Counted from the first letter of the stretch, positions 1 through 11,083 are shown. The stretch: DNA of 64,000 nt from Nemertoderma westbladi (GCA_032718475.1 JAUCBJ010006746.1:1-64000), one strand, 5' to 3'. Notes: generated by a model not told the origin, from the letters alone. Numbers and translations are program-made.

Positions 1-769
1 TCATGTAAGTAATCATGTAGGGTCTATCAAATAACATTAGATTCACTTCAAACCACTTTAACATAAGTCACAATCGTTATTGGTAACCTTTCTCTCTTAC
101 CTTCGGTATATCAAGAATATTGGGTTGCGGGGTTATTTATCGTTATTCCAAATATAATAATTCATCAACCATATTATGAAGAACTGACAGTAAATAGCAG
201 TAAACACAACAACTGAACAGTTAGGTAGATCGGTACATCAGCACTGGTATGTCAGCAGTGAGATATTTACAGTGAGATATTCAAGGGTCCGTTAAAGGAT
301 ATATGCCCTTTATAATTAAACCTACTAGTGTACGACTAAAAGCAGTACAGCACAAAATACTTCCAAGCCGTTCTTTCTTTGGCTCAAGACTGAATGTAAA
401 CACTGCACATAGGCATTGCGTCATTTCTCGGAAATTTTCTGTACAAGGAGCCACAAAAACGCTCTAATTGGCTGACTGAACTGAGAGACGCCGTAGAACA
501 AAGGAAATCAACACGTATGAATGTCAGCTGTTAACCGTAGTCATAGTAACTACTGTTCAAGAGTAGCTATCACCCCTTTGCGTCACGAATTGCCATAGAA
601 TCATAAAATATGCCTTTCACAGTACACATACGGAGGAAATAGGTCTTAGATCCTCTAAAAACACCGATACAGCAATAATACGGTCTCTTACACTTATTAA
701 ATCAACTACAGAGTATTTTAATGTAAAAGATAATAAAAATAACGGGGCAATTCAGCAAAGGCTTTTACA
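1..769 (-). repeat. Diverged LTR (partial, BEL element-2 type)
   Basis: This stretch aligns along its length with the inner and right part of the element-2 LTR (compare 12330-13093): the same words around attagattcac, ctctcttacctt, tatcaaga, ccaaatataata and acagtaaatagcagtaaa recur in the same order. Its right end, gcaaaggcttttaca at about 755-769, matches the element-2 LTR terminus gcaaaagcttttaca. Substitutions and indels are many, so it is an older or different family member. The left end lies outside the window. No purine-rich tract directly abuts the right end, so whether it is a solo LTR or part of a full element cannot be decided here. Minus orientation is taken from the element-2 LTR. 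Confidence 0.75.
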
Positions 770-797
770 GTTACAGCAACCCACCTGTTGTGGCGCG

Positions 798-1309
798 TGT
801 AAAACCTCCTTGATTACGTAATATCGGCGATATATTATACAAATAATAAAGACAAATTGAATTTACCAGTAGAATATCCAACAATAATAATTATAATTCA
901 ATAATTAACTCTTTAAGTTTAGACCTTAGGCCTGTAATAACCACCAGTCAATTAAACCTGACCGGGGATCAGTGCCTCTGCATGGGCAGTGCGACTTCTT
1001 CTGTCAAACAATAACAAAAAGAGTAAATCAATCATAGAACAACCGCACTTATATACCAGCTTATCAGCAAGGAGCATAGCCAATAAGCATCACGTATTCC
1101 ATTTGAGGCTTAGTAGGCCTTTACAGTACAAAATAGATCGAATATAGGTGTAATAGCACTAGATGGCGTAAGAACCTTTACTAAAGAATAATTTGTAAGA
1201 AATAATCAATATGACACCGTAACTGGTCCTTTATCAATAAATATACAGTATTTTGGGTAAATTGGTAAAATAAGTAATTTTAAAGGCAGGATTTATAACT
1301 GCAGCAACA
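798..1309 (-). repeat. 3' LTR of BEL element 1
   Basis: Direct repeat partner of 9299-9810. Read on the minus strand it opens TGTTGCTGCAG and closes near TTTTACA, giving the TG...CA ends usual for LTRs. The purine-rich GGAAGCGG lies directly next to it on the internal side (1310-1317 on the plus strand reads ccgcttcc), which marks this copy as the 3' LTR. The outer edge is uncertain by a few bases because the two copies differ there. Confidence 0.82.
1048..1055 (-). promoter_or_regulatory. TATA box in LTR of element 1
   Basis: The minus strand reads GGTATATAAGTG here, preceded about 25-30 bases upstream by an ATTGG pentamer (reverse CCAAT, near 1080). The same pair is kept in the other LTR at 9550-9557, where it would drive the element. 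Function is inferred from sequence only. Confidence 0.45.
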
Positions 1310-1317
1310 CCGCTTCC
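1310..1317 (-). other. Polypurine tract of element 1
   Basis: GGAAGCGG on the minus strand directly abuts the TGTTGC start of the 3' LTR. Element 2 has GGGAGCGG in the matching place, which supports both calls. Confidence 0.6.
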
Positions 1318-1449
1318 ATTCATTTAGCTACCAGGGTGTTAAAGTCAAGGCAGAAGTTCAAATTCGTACATAAAATATAATCTAATAAGTAAATAATTCA
1401 GTTATCAATACCAAACTGGAATTATTCAGAGCGTACGTAGTCAATCATA

Positions 1450-1640
1450 TATAAAAATCTCAACTCGTGAACAAAATTGAATCGAGTAGATTAGTGAATG
1501 AATATCTTATAAAAATCTCAACTCGTGAACAAAATTGAATCGAGTAGATTAGTGAATATCTATCACATCTAAATAAGCAAACTATAGTGCTTAAGAGTAT
1601 ATCTAATACATATAAAAAGTCTCAGCTTGTGAACAAATAA
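1450..1640. repeat. 58-bp tandem repeat in 3' region of element 1
   Basis: The sequence starting tataaaaatctcaactcgtg occurs at 1450 and again at 1508, a 58-bp step, almost unchanged. A third, diverged partial copy starts at 1611. It lies in the noncoding 3' part of element 1. The rest of 1318-1754 shows no coding signal. Confidence 0.8.
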
Positions 1641-1754
1641 GCTAAATGAATTATTGGGGATACCACTTACTTATTTTACGCATAATATAAAGTAGGAATA
1701 TAAGTCGTATAAAGTAGAATAGCCATAATAAAAAGTAACCGGAAAAAATAACGT

Positions 1755-2750
1755 TTATTTTCGGGTTCTTTTTCTTTCTGGGGGTCGCTTGCGACGTTTC
1801 GGTGGCCGGGAGCCATTATCAGGTACCGGAGGTGGAGAACCTTGCACTTGTAGACCCTCAGTGGCGGAAGGATGAAGTTCCAATGAGTCAGAAGGGGGTG
1901 CGACAGTTCGTACGGTCGATTCACCAGTAGATGTTCCCGGTTGAGGTTCGCTAACCACGATTGATGTGGGAACAGAATAGCGCAATAACTTTACATAGGC
2001 TAACGTGATCGCGCAATCCGCTGTAAATTCGCGGAGTAATCCCACAATCTGATGTATTTCAGAAGGGATATTTCGCCGTCCCTTTGGGTCGAGTCGAAAG
2101 ATATTTGACTTTATTACATGGTCGAGATACTTCTGCAGGGGGCTCGACTTCGGTATCGTCGAGGGGATTAACCAAGGATAGAAAATCTCGGAAAATATAA
2201 AATCGGGATGCTCGGGTTTCGTTACACAATGGGTCACATCGACGAAATCCGGGTGGTCCTGAGTCCCATAGCACGGGAATGGAGAGGACGTCTTTCGAGG
2301 TAATTATCCCGAATTAAATCAGCTCGACCAAGAGGAGTGATACTCCATTTATCAGTATCGTCGCATGTAGGCTCTACGATGTGAGTTTACAACATCGGAG
2401 CATCCACAACAAAATTGGGGTTGGAGATGTCGGTGTCGAGAGGTATCGGTCGGGTTTGACTGTAAGCGACACCGAAAACGCTTTACAGACCCAGACGTGT
2501 GAATACGTGCTTTACTTTGGAACCCTTCCATTAAAATCTGGTCCGCGGGTTGGACCAAAGAAGCTGATTCGCGTTCGTCTTTTAATTGTCCACGCTACGT
2601 CCGCTCTTTGTCCACATGTCCATATGGGGCGACATACTCTGAGAGTGAGTTCGGTAGATTCACCAGTGAGATCAGCCGTCATCGTATCCATCATCTCCGC
2701 ATGCTGTCCCGAGAACCTCATTTATCGGAAGAGGGTGTTTCAACATATCG
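1755..2750 (-). pseudogene. Extra 3' ORF of BEL element 1 (broken)
   Basis: The best preserved part is an open frame at 1755-2237 (160 codons without a convincing start). It contains the run IFRLDPKGRRNIPSEIHQIV and ends in a proline-rich, strongly basic tail (PPKRRKRPPERKRTRK) that looks like a nuclear-localisation or nucleic-acid-binding tail. Upstream pieces in other frames (2274-2750) appear to be the same protein broken by indels. The middle segment resembles the element-2 frame at 13620-13865, where a GRR followed by a short hydrophobic stretch ending in IIV sits in the same context. Position, between the Pol tail and the 3' LTR, is where some retroelements carry an envelope-like or accessory ORF, but I see no signal peptide or membrane segment. 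Product unknown. Confidence 0.45.
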
Positions 2751-3423
2751 AGGTGCGAGTTTGAATATAAGACTGCAACGGGGGTAGGCGGACGTCACCG
2801 CCCCAACCAGACAGCCACACGCCGCAACACAGTCCCTGGTCGATCCCTGAATGGCGAGACTTGAGTTTGCAACTACCAGCGGTACCGAAGCATCGTGGCT
2901 ACTGTATATGCTAAACTCTCATCAATCCAGGGAGACGGGGGACTGGTCCGGAGCCAGATGTGTCTGCTACAATCCTCGCATCAATGAAAGGTTGGAAAAT
3001 TGTATACGCTTCACACGAACTCACACGATATATTTATTATTCACACGTTTTAGCTTAATTTAAAGGTCATTCACGTATTTTAATTGAATTTAAAATCAAA
3101 ATACGGTTCAAAAGACTTATTTAATATTTACCAGAATGTCACTGTTTGTGTATCCAAGATAACAGGTTGAGTTTCTGTATGGCAAACAGTACTAAAAGGT
3201 TGCATCCACAGTTATACGGACACCATTTGTGTTTTCAGAGAAACACGTTGTTTTGGTTTTAATTAATCCGATCATCCGATTATGTCATGATCATATACAA
3301 CATTACAATTAACATAAGTAGGTTTTTTTGCTACAGTACACTTGTAGTCTAATACTAATACCTACCCTGTATTAAATGGCTAATAAATAATTGCATACTC
3401 AATCGGTAACCTTCTACAAGACG
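2751..3423. other. Element 1 region without recognised gene
   Basis: This lies between the broken 3' ORF and the Pol tail of element 1. Short open frames exist but show no family resemblance. I see no repeat or RNA gene here. Confidence 0.5.
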
Positions 3424-3560
3424 TTACTCAAGTTTGTATGTTAGACTGCTTGGTCTAACCCTCTGTTGCCCATAGTTACCAGAACGTTCCCTTGTCAGTT
3501 CTAATAAACAAGGGCGGCCGGTTGGTCGATTTAAATAGTGTACCTTAGGCTTGAACGGTG
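3424..3560 (-). pseudogene. Pol C-terminal tail of element 1
   Basis: The minus-strand frame contains LNRPTGRPCLLELTRERSGN. The intact element 2 has LNRPVGRLCLLERDRELSGN at its Pol terminus (around 16230-16310). In BEL/Pao elements the R-P-x(n)-L-x-L-L-E signature ends the domain that follows integrase. The segment is cut off from the rest of the element by the plus-strand LINE starting near 3560, so it is the distal side of that insertion. No integrase precedes it on either side of the LINE. Confidence 0.65.
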
Positions 3561-5310
3561 GATGATAGTAGTCAATTCTTTTCTTTGGAGGTGCCGCTTC
3601 TGACTGCGTCACTGGTCTGCCACAAATTCCTTGACAAGGTATACAACTCCGCAATGTCCGGCCCAGAGCTGCACGAGGGACGACAAAACAGTAACAAAAC
3701 TGTACTCCCAGATATTCCCATTGGTGATATCTCCTTTGCTGAAGTGAAGGCTGCTGCAAAGAGCATTAAGACCAATCGTGCCAGTGGAGTATACGGTGTT
3801 CCCCCTGAGGTCTTTAAATACCTGAGTGTTTAAAGCTCATCTATCCCATCATAGTAGACATGTACCGTACAACAAGAGTCCTACAAGAAATGAAAACAAA
3901 TAAGATGGTGCCAGTTCCCAAGAAGGGCAACCTAACACTCTATGGTTCTTTTCGGGGAATCTCATTGATCTCGATTGCTGCAAAGCTATACAATAGATCT
4001 ATCTATTAAATCGCATCAGGGATCCCATTGAGAGACTACTCCGTGGAAATCAGAATGGGTTCCGTAAAGGTCGTGGGACCATGGAGCCCATTTTGGCACT
4101 TAGAATAATAATTGAAGAGTTATCAAAAAAGAAAGACAGGCATCTGGCTGTTATCTTTGTTGACTTCTTCAAGGCCTTTGATTCAGTCTCCCGCTCACGT
4201 ATGTTCAGCATACTTTCATTATATGGGATTCCTGATGAAATTATTGCAGCAATCAGAGCAGTATACGATGGTTCGACAACATTTGTGTCTACTGTTGATG
4301 GTGACACAGAACCATTTGAAGTGTTATGGGGCCTCCTCCAGGGATAAAACACTTGCAACATTCTTGTTCATAATTGTGGTTGACTATGTTCTACGCATGT
4401 CCTTAGATCATCATAATGATGATGGGGTGATGATAACTCCACCTATTGGCTCCTGAAGTCGAGGAAATCCTGCCAAGTACCTAACTGATCTAGACTTTGC
4501 TGATGACTTAGGAGTACTCTCAGAATCACTAGAGGGAGCCCAACGGCTCCTCAGCTCATTAGAACATGCTGCTTCTAGTGTTGGTCTTTTTATTAACTCC
4601 AGAAAGACCAAAATTTTGACAGTTAACTTTGAAAGCTCTCAGCAAGTCTCTGATCGGATGAGCATAAGCTCAAAGGATGGTATGCTTGAGCATGTGGACA
4701 ACTTCTGTTACCTGGGATCATGGATCCGGAAGTCAGGTGAGGACCTTCGAATACGTAAGGGAAAGGCATGGGCAGCCTTGAATAGGCTTTCCAGGATTTG
4801 GAAGTCACCGAGAATTAATCGGAAACGTAAGGTCCGATTATTTAGAGCAGCAGTAGTTCCAGTACTCCTCTATGGGAGTCCATGCTGGGCTCTTACTGCT
4901 GAAGACACCAAATCTCTGGATGGCACATTCACAAGAATGCTACGCCGGGTTCATTGTGTCAAGTACAATGCACACATCTCCAACCAGACACTATATAACA
5001 TTGGAGGTGTCTCATTGGTTCCCCCAAGCTTGACACTAGAACAAAATCGCCTCCGCTTTGCAGGACATTGCTTTCGCCGTGAGGACCAGCCAGTGCATAA
5101 TCTTGTACTTTGGCAGCCTCATGGAGTGAATAAGCATGGTGGACAGCCCATGACTTTCTTGAGACGCATCTTAAAGGACACTGGCCTTGAAGATGCGGAT
5201 GATCTAGCAAATGTCATGGGTGATAGGGAGTTGTGGCGGCGCAATTTTGTCGACAAGCTGGCACAGCATTCTTAAAAATGCAGCTGCAATGCAACATGCC
5301 GATACTAATA
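3560..5310 (+). mobile_element. RTE-like non-LTR retrotransposon fragment
   Basis: A 5'-truncated LINE inserted in the plus orientation into element 1, splitting the Pol tail (3424-3560) from the protease/linker part (5330 onward). It holds most of a reverse transcriptase plus the C-terminal region. No endonuclease is seen. Ends are approximate: the left end falls between about 3553 and 3660, and the right end between 5276 (stop codon) and about 5330, where element-1 sequence resumes. Confidence 0.8.
3600..5275 (+). pseudogene. LINE reverse transcriptase, broken
   Basis: Reverse transcriptase motifs appear in order. The finger region (EVKAAAKSIKTNRASGVYG) lies at 3738-3800. A GFRKGRGT-like stretch precedes 4081. 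Motif A (FVDFFKAFDSV) is near 4160-4195, motif B (GLLQG then LATFLFII) near 4330-4375, and motif C (LDFADD) at 4490-4507, followed by GLFINSRKTK. The last part (LLYGSPCWALT, RLRFAGHCFRRED) is the C-terminal region typical of RTE-like LINEs of marine invertebrates. It is dead: a stop follows the finger region at about 3833, the frame shifts near 4340 right after motif B, and an in-frame TGA lies at 4454-4456 just before motif C. From 4457 to 5275 the frame is open. Clade assignment is by resemblance only. Confidence 0.82.
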
Positions 5311-5329
5311 GTAGTCATAGTACCTGAGA

Positions 5330-6330
5330 ATTTATCCGACAATGAAGTCAAAGGATCGACGCTGAGTTGATGATATTCCTCAGGTCTGTCACGTTTCTGT
5401 GAAAGTCGTAACAGTTGTAAATTAGATTTATCGACTTCAATGGGTGACAAGCCTACTACAGGTATATTATTAGTACTATATCTGTAGTGGAATAGTTGTT
5501 TCAGAATAGATATAGCCCTACATAATTTATCCCATGAGCTATAATGGTTCATGGCGCTGGCTAACAGTGGGGATAGACCTACTTTAGTGTTAGGTAAGTC
5601 TGATTGACTTTGAAATAATTGGGGGGTGTCAGGGACAGCTTCAGTCCGGGAGTGAATACTCAAAGGTGGGTCTGAGTTTGTGCTGTCCGATTTTTTTTAC
5701 ATAATTATTGGGTTCTCCATATTCGTCTGTATTAAGTGGGGATGTCGGTTGATTGTTGTCGCTGGGTTTACTGGATTCACCGCAAAATTTTGAAAACTTT
5801 GTTCCAAAATCGGGTCCTCCCACCGTAAATTCCTCCGCTTCCACAATATAACCGGGTTTAGGAGAATGGATGTAATTGGTCGATATGTTTTCTGAATGAA
5901 TGTGATTGGTTGATATATTCTCACTAGATATTATTTCGTTCAAAGTCTTTATCGATGGGCCAGTGCAGAACCAACCGATCCTGGTTCTACCAGCGTATGT
6001 GGTTAAAGGCAGATTGTTGTCCCAGTTATACACAGGTGCTTGACAATCGGTAAAGTTCTTAATCGCAACCACCTTGATGTTGTTTAATTTACATATTTCA
6101 TTTATATCACCGGGGTCAGATAAATCAATTTTGTAATAACGAGTTTGTATAACTGATTGCCAGGTTTGCATTATGCCGGATAGATTTAATTTCATTGGAT
6201 GTCCGTCTGCCTTGTTAAATAACTCCTCTGCAAGGTCTTGATCAATGAAGGATCCAGAACTTCATGTATCCATCAGGGCATTTACGATGACGCTACGGTT
6301 GTTGCAGTGTAGTCGAACTTGCAAAACGGC
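5330..6330 (-). pseudogene. Protease and condensed Pol of element 1
   Basis: Minus strand, in order: a retropepsin-like active-site region near 6290-6250, a body with NLSGIMQTWQS and VVAIKNF, a YAGRTRIGWFCTGPS segment that ends the BEL protease region, a low-complexity linker, GGPDF (RNase H C-terminal remnant, near 5810-5825), and VGLSPLLASAMNHYSSWDKL (the pre-integrase linker). Reverse transcriptase is absent although both sides of it are recognisable. The active-site triplet expected as D-T-G or D-S-G reads Asp-Thr-stop (TGA at 6264-6262), and frames change near 6200 and 5650. The layout matches the still-open element-2 frame at 16167-17393. Confidence 0.75.
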
Positions 6331-9131
6331 TTTAACACCGAGCGATTTTGGGTCTCAGAGGTCTTTAATGATATGTCTCGGTTAATTGGCTGTTCTGGGC
6401 GTAATGGTGGCTCATACGTTATGGCTGTACAGACCACTACATTATTGCAACTTTCCTCATCCATATAGAACTCGTCCATATAGAACTCCTGCTCGGTACT
6501 TCCCCTCATGTCATAAGGGGCATAATCGGTGAATTGAATCTTTATTTCCACACGGGGATCTATATCCTTCTGATGCAATAGGTAGTGATGTTTTCCATTA
6601 TACTTAACACATTTGTAGGTGTCGTGTCCCGTAAATACACTTGCTTCTATTGTGTCCGGCGCACAAGCACAGGAAACATACATTTAAAGCGGTTACAGTT
6701 TCTCTCCGTTTCTCCAAAGACATTCGAATAAAGTCTGGACAGTGCGGGAGCCTATGGGACTCTTTACTACATAATAAACAGCCGGTGTTATAGGTCGCTG
6801 ATTTAATTATCGGTTTTAGTTGTTTCAGTCCTTTACGCTGTTGGTCGCTGCATTTCTGGCTATCCGAGGTATTATAGGAGTTTTCACTTCCTTCGGATTC
6901 CTCCTCACAGGTTGACAGATCAGTTTGATAAACTTGCTCCCGACACCTAGTTGGGATTGTTTTGTCGGATTTCGAATCTAGGTAACGCTCGCGCCGCTGG
7001 GTAATCATCAGCAATGAGGATTCATAATCTAGGTATTCCAGGAATTCCTTCATGCCTAAAGCTGGCTTGTTGCGGAGTTGAGCATTCAGTACGTTGCGGT
7101 CCCATCGTATAGATATACTACCCTTAGGTAGGGCTGCGGAAATCATACCAACTACAACCGGGGTGTCATAATATTCGTGTTTATCCAACCAATCTAGTTG
7201 TCTACAGATTTTTTTAATCTCGTCAATGAATTCAATCATTTCTGTAGTTATCACATGTTTACAATTAACCAACTTTCGATATAGATATTGAGCTATAGAC
7301 GCTTCGTCTCCGTATCTTGCGTGTAACAGTTTCCATAATTTTTCCAATCCTTGTGGGTGTCCGATATATCTTTGCGCTAATTTCTTTGGATAACCTTCTA
7401 AGCAATCGATGAGGAAGCGTAGTTTCTCACTATTTGGTAATGGAGAACTAAATATACTATCCTTTACATATTCTCTAAATGGAAGCCATTTTAACTCATT
7501 TCCATCAAATTTAATAATTTCACCAACCTTAACAACTTGACGCGCTTCAGTACGTGCTAATTGGCGGGTGAAACTATCTTGAGCTATAGTACTATTAAAC
7601 ATTGAGTTAAAAGTTTTGAAAGTTTAAAAACATTGAGTTATCACAGAGGTCTACATTAGACTGGGGGGGGGTCACATTATTATTATTTTGTGTGTCATTT
7701 TGTGCCCCTGTGCCATATTCAGAGCCTTTAACTTTGAGATAGGGAGGCGTGATATATTTTCAGCTTCGACGCCTTTTATATTTGAGGCTTTCTTTAAGAT
7801 TTGATATTCAGGGGAGTCTGGGTTCCTGAATACTGTGGCCTTGTTAGAGGCCAGGAGGTCCTGAGAATTAGCCAGCTTTTGGTGTAGCTTCTCTAGAACC
7901 TTGGCGGCTTGCGCAGATTCACTTCGTAATTCTTGTAGCTGTCGATGCTGTATGATCTGGGATTGCTCGTTGTTGACAGCTTCGTCGTGCAACTGCTTTA
8001 AATGCTGTTGTAATTGTTGCCGTTGCTGTTGTTGTCTTTCTAATGCTTGCCGTTGTTGCTGGTTTTGTTCACTCACTATTTCCCTTTGACTACTTAGTCG
8101 ATTTAATTCAAAATCGATATTATTTAATTGTTTCATTTTATTATTTACAGCCTTCTGCATGGCTTGCAGGTTTAATGAGGACTCGTTTAATCTTTCCCTG
8201 TAAAGGGAGTCCTCACTCGCCCGGGCAACCTTCCCCTTTGCCCCCGTGGGCCCCATATCCCTCACCGACTCAACCGAGCCGATGGACACGGCCGGCCATA
8301 AGGAGGCAAGGTGTCCATCACGAGAATCGGTGATGGGGGACAAGCTAGGGCCCAGAGTTTGGATGTTATGTGGGTGGGCGAAGGCAGTGCTGGCAGTGCA
8401 GACATTCTGTCTGCCAGCAAGGAGGTTGGTTGCACCTGTTTGGGTCGAACAGTGGGCATAACTATTCTGTCCCTATATACTGTAGAAATTTTAAGTTGCT
8501 GTCTGTCTGATTACTATCTACAGTGGTGGTCGTAATACCAAAGGGTGTCAAATTGGTTTGGGTTACATTAGCCGCTGATGTTATATTCGGCTTGGAAGGA
8601 TTTATTAATATGCCAGTGCGGGGAACCAGGTTTGGCGCCGCTAAAGGTGTATTAATAGGTTGGAAAAAGTCAGAGTCAGAGTCGGTTGTGGGTCCAAGGG
8701 AATTTTTAATGGGGTTAGCGGGATGTTGCAGTGGCAGTTCTGGCAGGCGGTGGCGTTCAGCTCGTTCCAAGCGTCTTCCACTTCTGGAAGTCCGAGATTT
8801 ATCTGATGATTTGTCAAACTCGTCGTAAGATGTATAGCAGTCCAATTGTCCTATTTATCTTTGGCTGAGTGTCTGATTGTTGTTTTTCTATTGATTCGAT
8901 TTCCTTTAATATGATTTCTCGTTCCCTTTCAGTTTGTCTTCTTTTCTGTTCCGCTAAAAACTGATTCTCGCGCCTTTGTTCCTCCGCTTCCAGTTTGCGT
9001 TTTCTTTTCTCATCCTCATACTCAAGCCGTAATCGTTCATCTTCTATCTGATTGTCTAATTGTTTTAGTTTATTTTGTTTTGCCTCCTTGATCCGATCCA
9101 TATTCGCCTTTCGTTGGCTTTCTAAATCCAT
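6282..9131 (-). pseudogene. Gag of BEL element 1 (frameshifted)
   Basis: Pieces in several frames line up with the element-2 Gag. 8814-9131 is a charged coiled coil (KLEAEEQRRE). 8462-8845 matches the region rich in S, R and P. 7672-8343 is a Gln-rich coiled coil. 6604-7602 carries the capsid-like domain of BEL Gag (DUF1759-like: KFDGNELKWLPFREY, EKLRFLIDCLEG, LWKLLHARYG) and the first zinc-knuckle block (CLLCSKESHRLPHC, CFLCLCAGHNRSKC). 6282-6683 holds the shifted end of the knuckle region (GKHHYLLH) and an acidic stretch. The Gag N-terminal domain seen in element 2 at 20269-21090 is missing. At least three frame changes make it non-functional as a single protein. Confidence 0.78.
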
Positions 9132-9298
9132 TTCTTGGTCGATATCCTTTAGAATCTTCTTGGTGGTGGGACTAGTCGGGAGATGCGAATAGCGTCTTCT
9201 TGTGCTTTTTGATTTTCGGGTTCAGTTTGGGTGTACCCTTCAACGTCACAGACACCAATTATGGACGGATGGTCGACTGTCTGACTAAGGGAACTGTC

Positions 9299-9810
9299 TG
9301 AAGAAACCTCCTTGATTACGTAATATCGGCGATATATTATAGAAATAATAAAGACAAATTGAATTTACCAGTAGAATATCCAACAATAATAATTATAATT
9401 CAATTTTTAACTCTTTAAGTTTAGACCTTAGGCCTGCAATAACCACCAGTCAATTAAACCTGACCGGGGATCAGTGCCTCTGCATGGGCAGTGTGACTTC
9501 TTCTGTCAAACAATAACAAAAAGAGTAAATCAATCATAGAACAACCGCACTTATATACCAGCTTATCAGCAAGGAGCATAGCCAATAAGCATCACGTATT
9601 CCATATGAGGCTTAGTAGGCCTTACAGTACAAATTAGATCGAATATAGGTATAATAGCACTAGATGGCGTAAGAACCTTTACTAAAGAATAATTTGTAAG
9701 AAATAATCAATATGACACCGTAACTGGTCCTTTATCAATAAATATACAGTGTTTTGGGTAAATTGGTAAAATAAGTAATTTTAAAGGCAGGATTTATAAC
9801 TGCAGCAACA
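9299..9810 (-). repeat. 5' LTR of BEL element 1
   Basis: Direct repeat of 798-1309, about 98% identical, keeping the TATATAAG box at 9550-9557. The outer end (gcagcaaca on the plus strand) gives a TGTTGC start on the minus strand. The internal side (TTTCTTCA then GACAG) shows no clear tRNA primer site starting TGG. Confidence 0.82.
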
Positions 9811-9900
9811 GTTTGCTGTTTGTTAATTACTGAATGGGACGATGGATGCGATGAATAAACAGCAACAAACCATCCGCCGCAAGCAAAAAAAACGATAAGA

Positions 9901-11083
9901 TCTGTGCTGGTATTGCTCGATTTTGTGTCGCCCTGTGCTGGTATTGCTCGATTTGTGTTGCTCTGTTCTGTTATTGCTCGATTCTGTGTCGCTCTGTGCT
10001 GGTATTGCTCGATTTTGTGTCGCTCTGTGCTGGTATTGCTCTATTTTGTGTCGCTCTGTGCTGGTATTGCTCGATTTTGTGTCGCTCTGTGCTGGTATTG
10101 CTCTATTTTGTGTCGCTCTGTGCTGGTATTGCTCGATTTTGTGTCGCTCTGTGCTGGTATTGCTCGATTTTGTGTCGCCCTGTGCTGGTATTGCTCGATT
10201 TGTGTTGCTCTGTTCTGTTATTGCTCGATTATGTGTCGCTCTGTGCTGGTATTGCTCGATTTTGTGTCGCTCTATGCTGGTATTGCTCTATTTTGTGTCG
10301 CTCTGTGCTGGTATTGCTCGATTTTGTGACGCTCTGTGCTGTTATTGCTTGATTTTGTGTCGCTCTGTGCTGGTATTGCTCGATTTTCTGTCGCTCTTTG
10401 CTGGTATTGCTCGATTTTGTGTCGCTCTGCGCTGGTATTGCTCGATTTTGTATCGCTCTGTGCTGTTATTGCTCGATTTTGTATCGCTCTGTGCTGTTAT
10501 TGCTCGATTCTGTGTCGCTCTGTGCTGGTATTGCTCGATTTTGTGTCGCTCTGTGCTGGTATTGCTCGAGTTCGCGTCGCTCTGTGCTGGTATTGCTCGA
10601 TTCTGTGTCACTCTGTTCGGTTATTGCTCGATTTTGTGTCGCTCTGTGCTGTTATTGCTCGATTCTGTGTCGCTCTGTTCGGTTATTGCTCGATTTTGTG
10701 TTGCTCTGTGCTGTTATTGCTCGATTCTGTGTCGCTCTGTTCTGTTATTGCTCGATTTTGTGTCGCTCTGTGCTGGTATTGCTCGATTTTGTGTCGCTCT
10801 GTGCTGGTATTGCTCGATTTTGTGTCGCTCTGTGCTGTTATTGCTCGATTCTGTGTCGCTCTGTGCTTGTATTGCTCGATTTTCTGTCGCTCTTTGCTGG
10901 TATTGCTCGATTTTGTGTCGCTCTGCGCTGGTATTGCTCGAGTTCGCGTCGCTCTGTGCTGGTATTGCTCGATTCTGTGTCACTCTGTTTGGTTATTGCT
11001 CGATTTTGTGTCGCTCTGTGCTGTTATTGCTCGATTCTGTGTAGCTCTGTGCTGTTATTGCTCGATATTGTGCTCGATTTTGG
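9901..11083. repeat. 31-bp minisatellite, about 38 copies
   Basis: Tandem copies of a 31-bp unit containing tgctggtattgctcgatttt and gtgtcgctctg. Copies vary by a few bases (ggta/gtta, gctcga/gctcta, gatttt/gattct), and occasional 30-bp copies occur. Larger blocks recur: the segment near 10380-10640 closely resembles 10860-11010, so copies spread in groups. Because 31 is not a multiple of 3 and the unit has almost no stop on the plus strand, all plus frames stay open for 90-370 codons. These are by-products of the repeat. Confidence 0.95.

Larger units (their letters stand above)
798..9810 (-). mobile_element. BEL/Pao-like LTR retroelement 1 (decayed, RT-less)
   Basis: Two direct repeats of about 512 bp (798-1309 and 9299-9810) bracket a minus-strand region coding for a BEL-type Gag, an aspartic protease and a Pol tail. 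I counted roughly ten differences between the repeats, so they are about 98% identical. Gag and protease are broken by frameshifts and a stop. No reverse transcriptase or integrase of this element is present. The only RT inside (3560-5310) is on the plus strand and belongs to a nested LINE. Gag coding begins within about 170 bp of the 5' LTR, so the long leader seen in element 2 is missing. Flanks do not give a clean target duplication (gcgcg on the left, gtttg on the right), so the LTR pair may reflect recombination or an edge deletion. Confidence 0.8.

Noticed and set aside
2381-2764. 127-codon plus-strand ORF
   Set aside because: It runs antisense to the broken 3' ORF of element 1 and has no resemblance to a known protein.
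8043-8828. Plus-strand Cys-rich and other ORFs over element-1 gag
   Set aside because: They are the antisense of Gln-rich coiled-coil and Pro-rich Gag codons.
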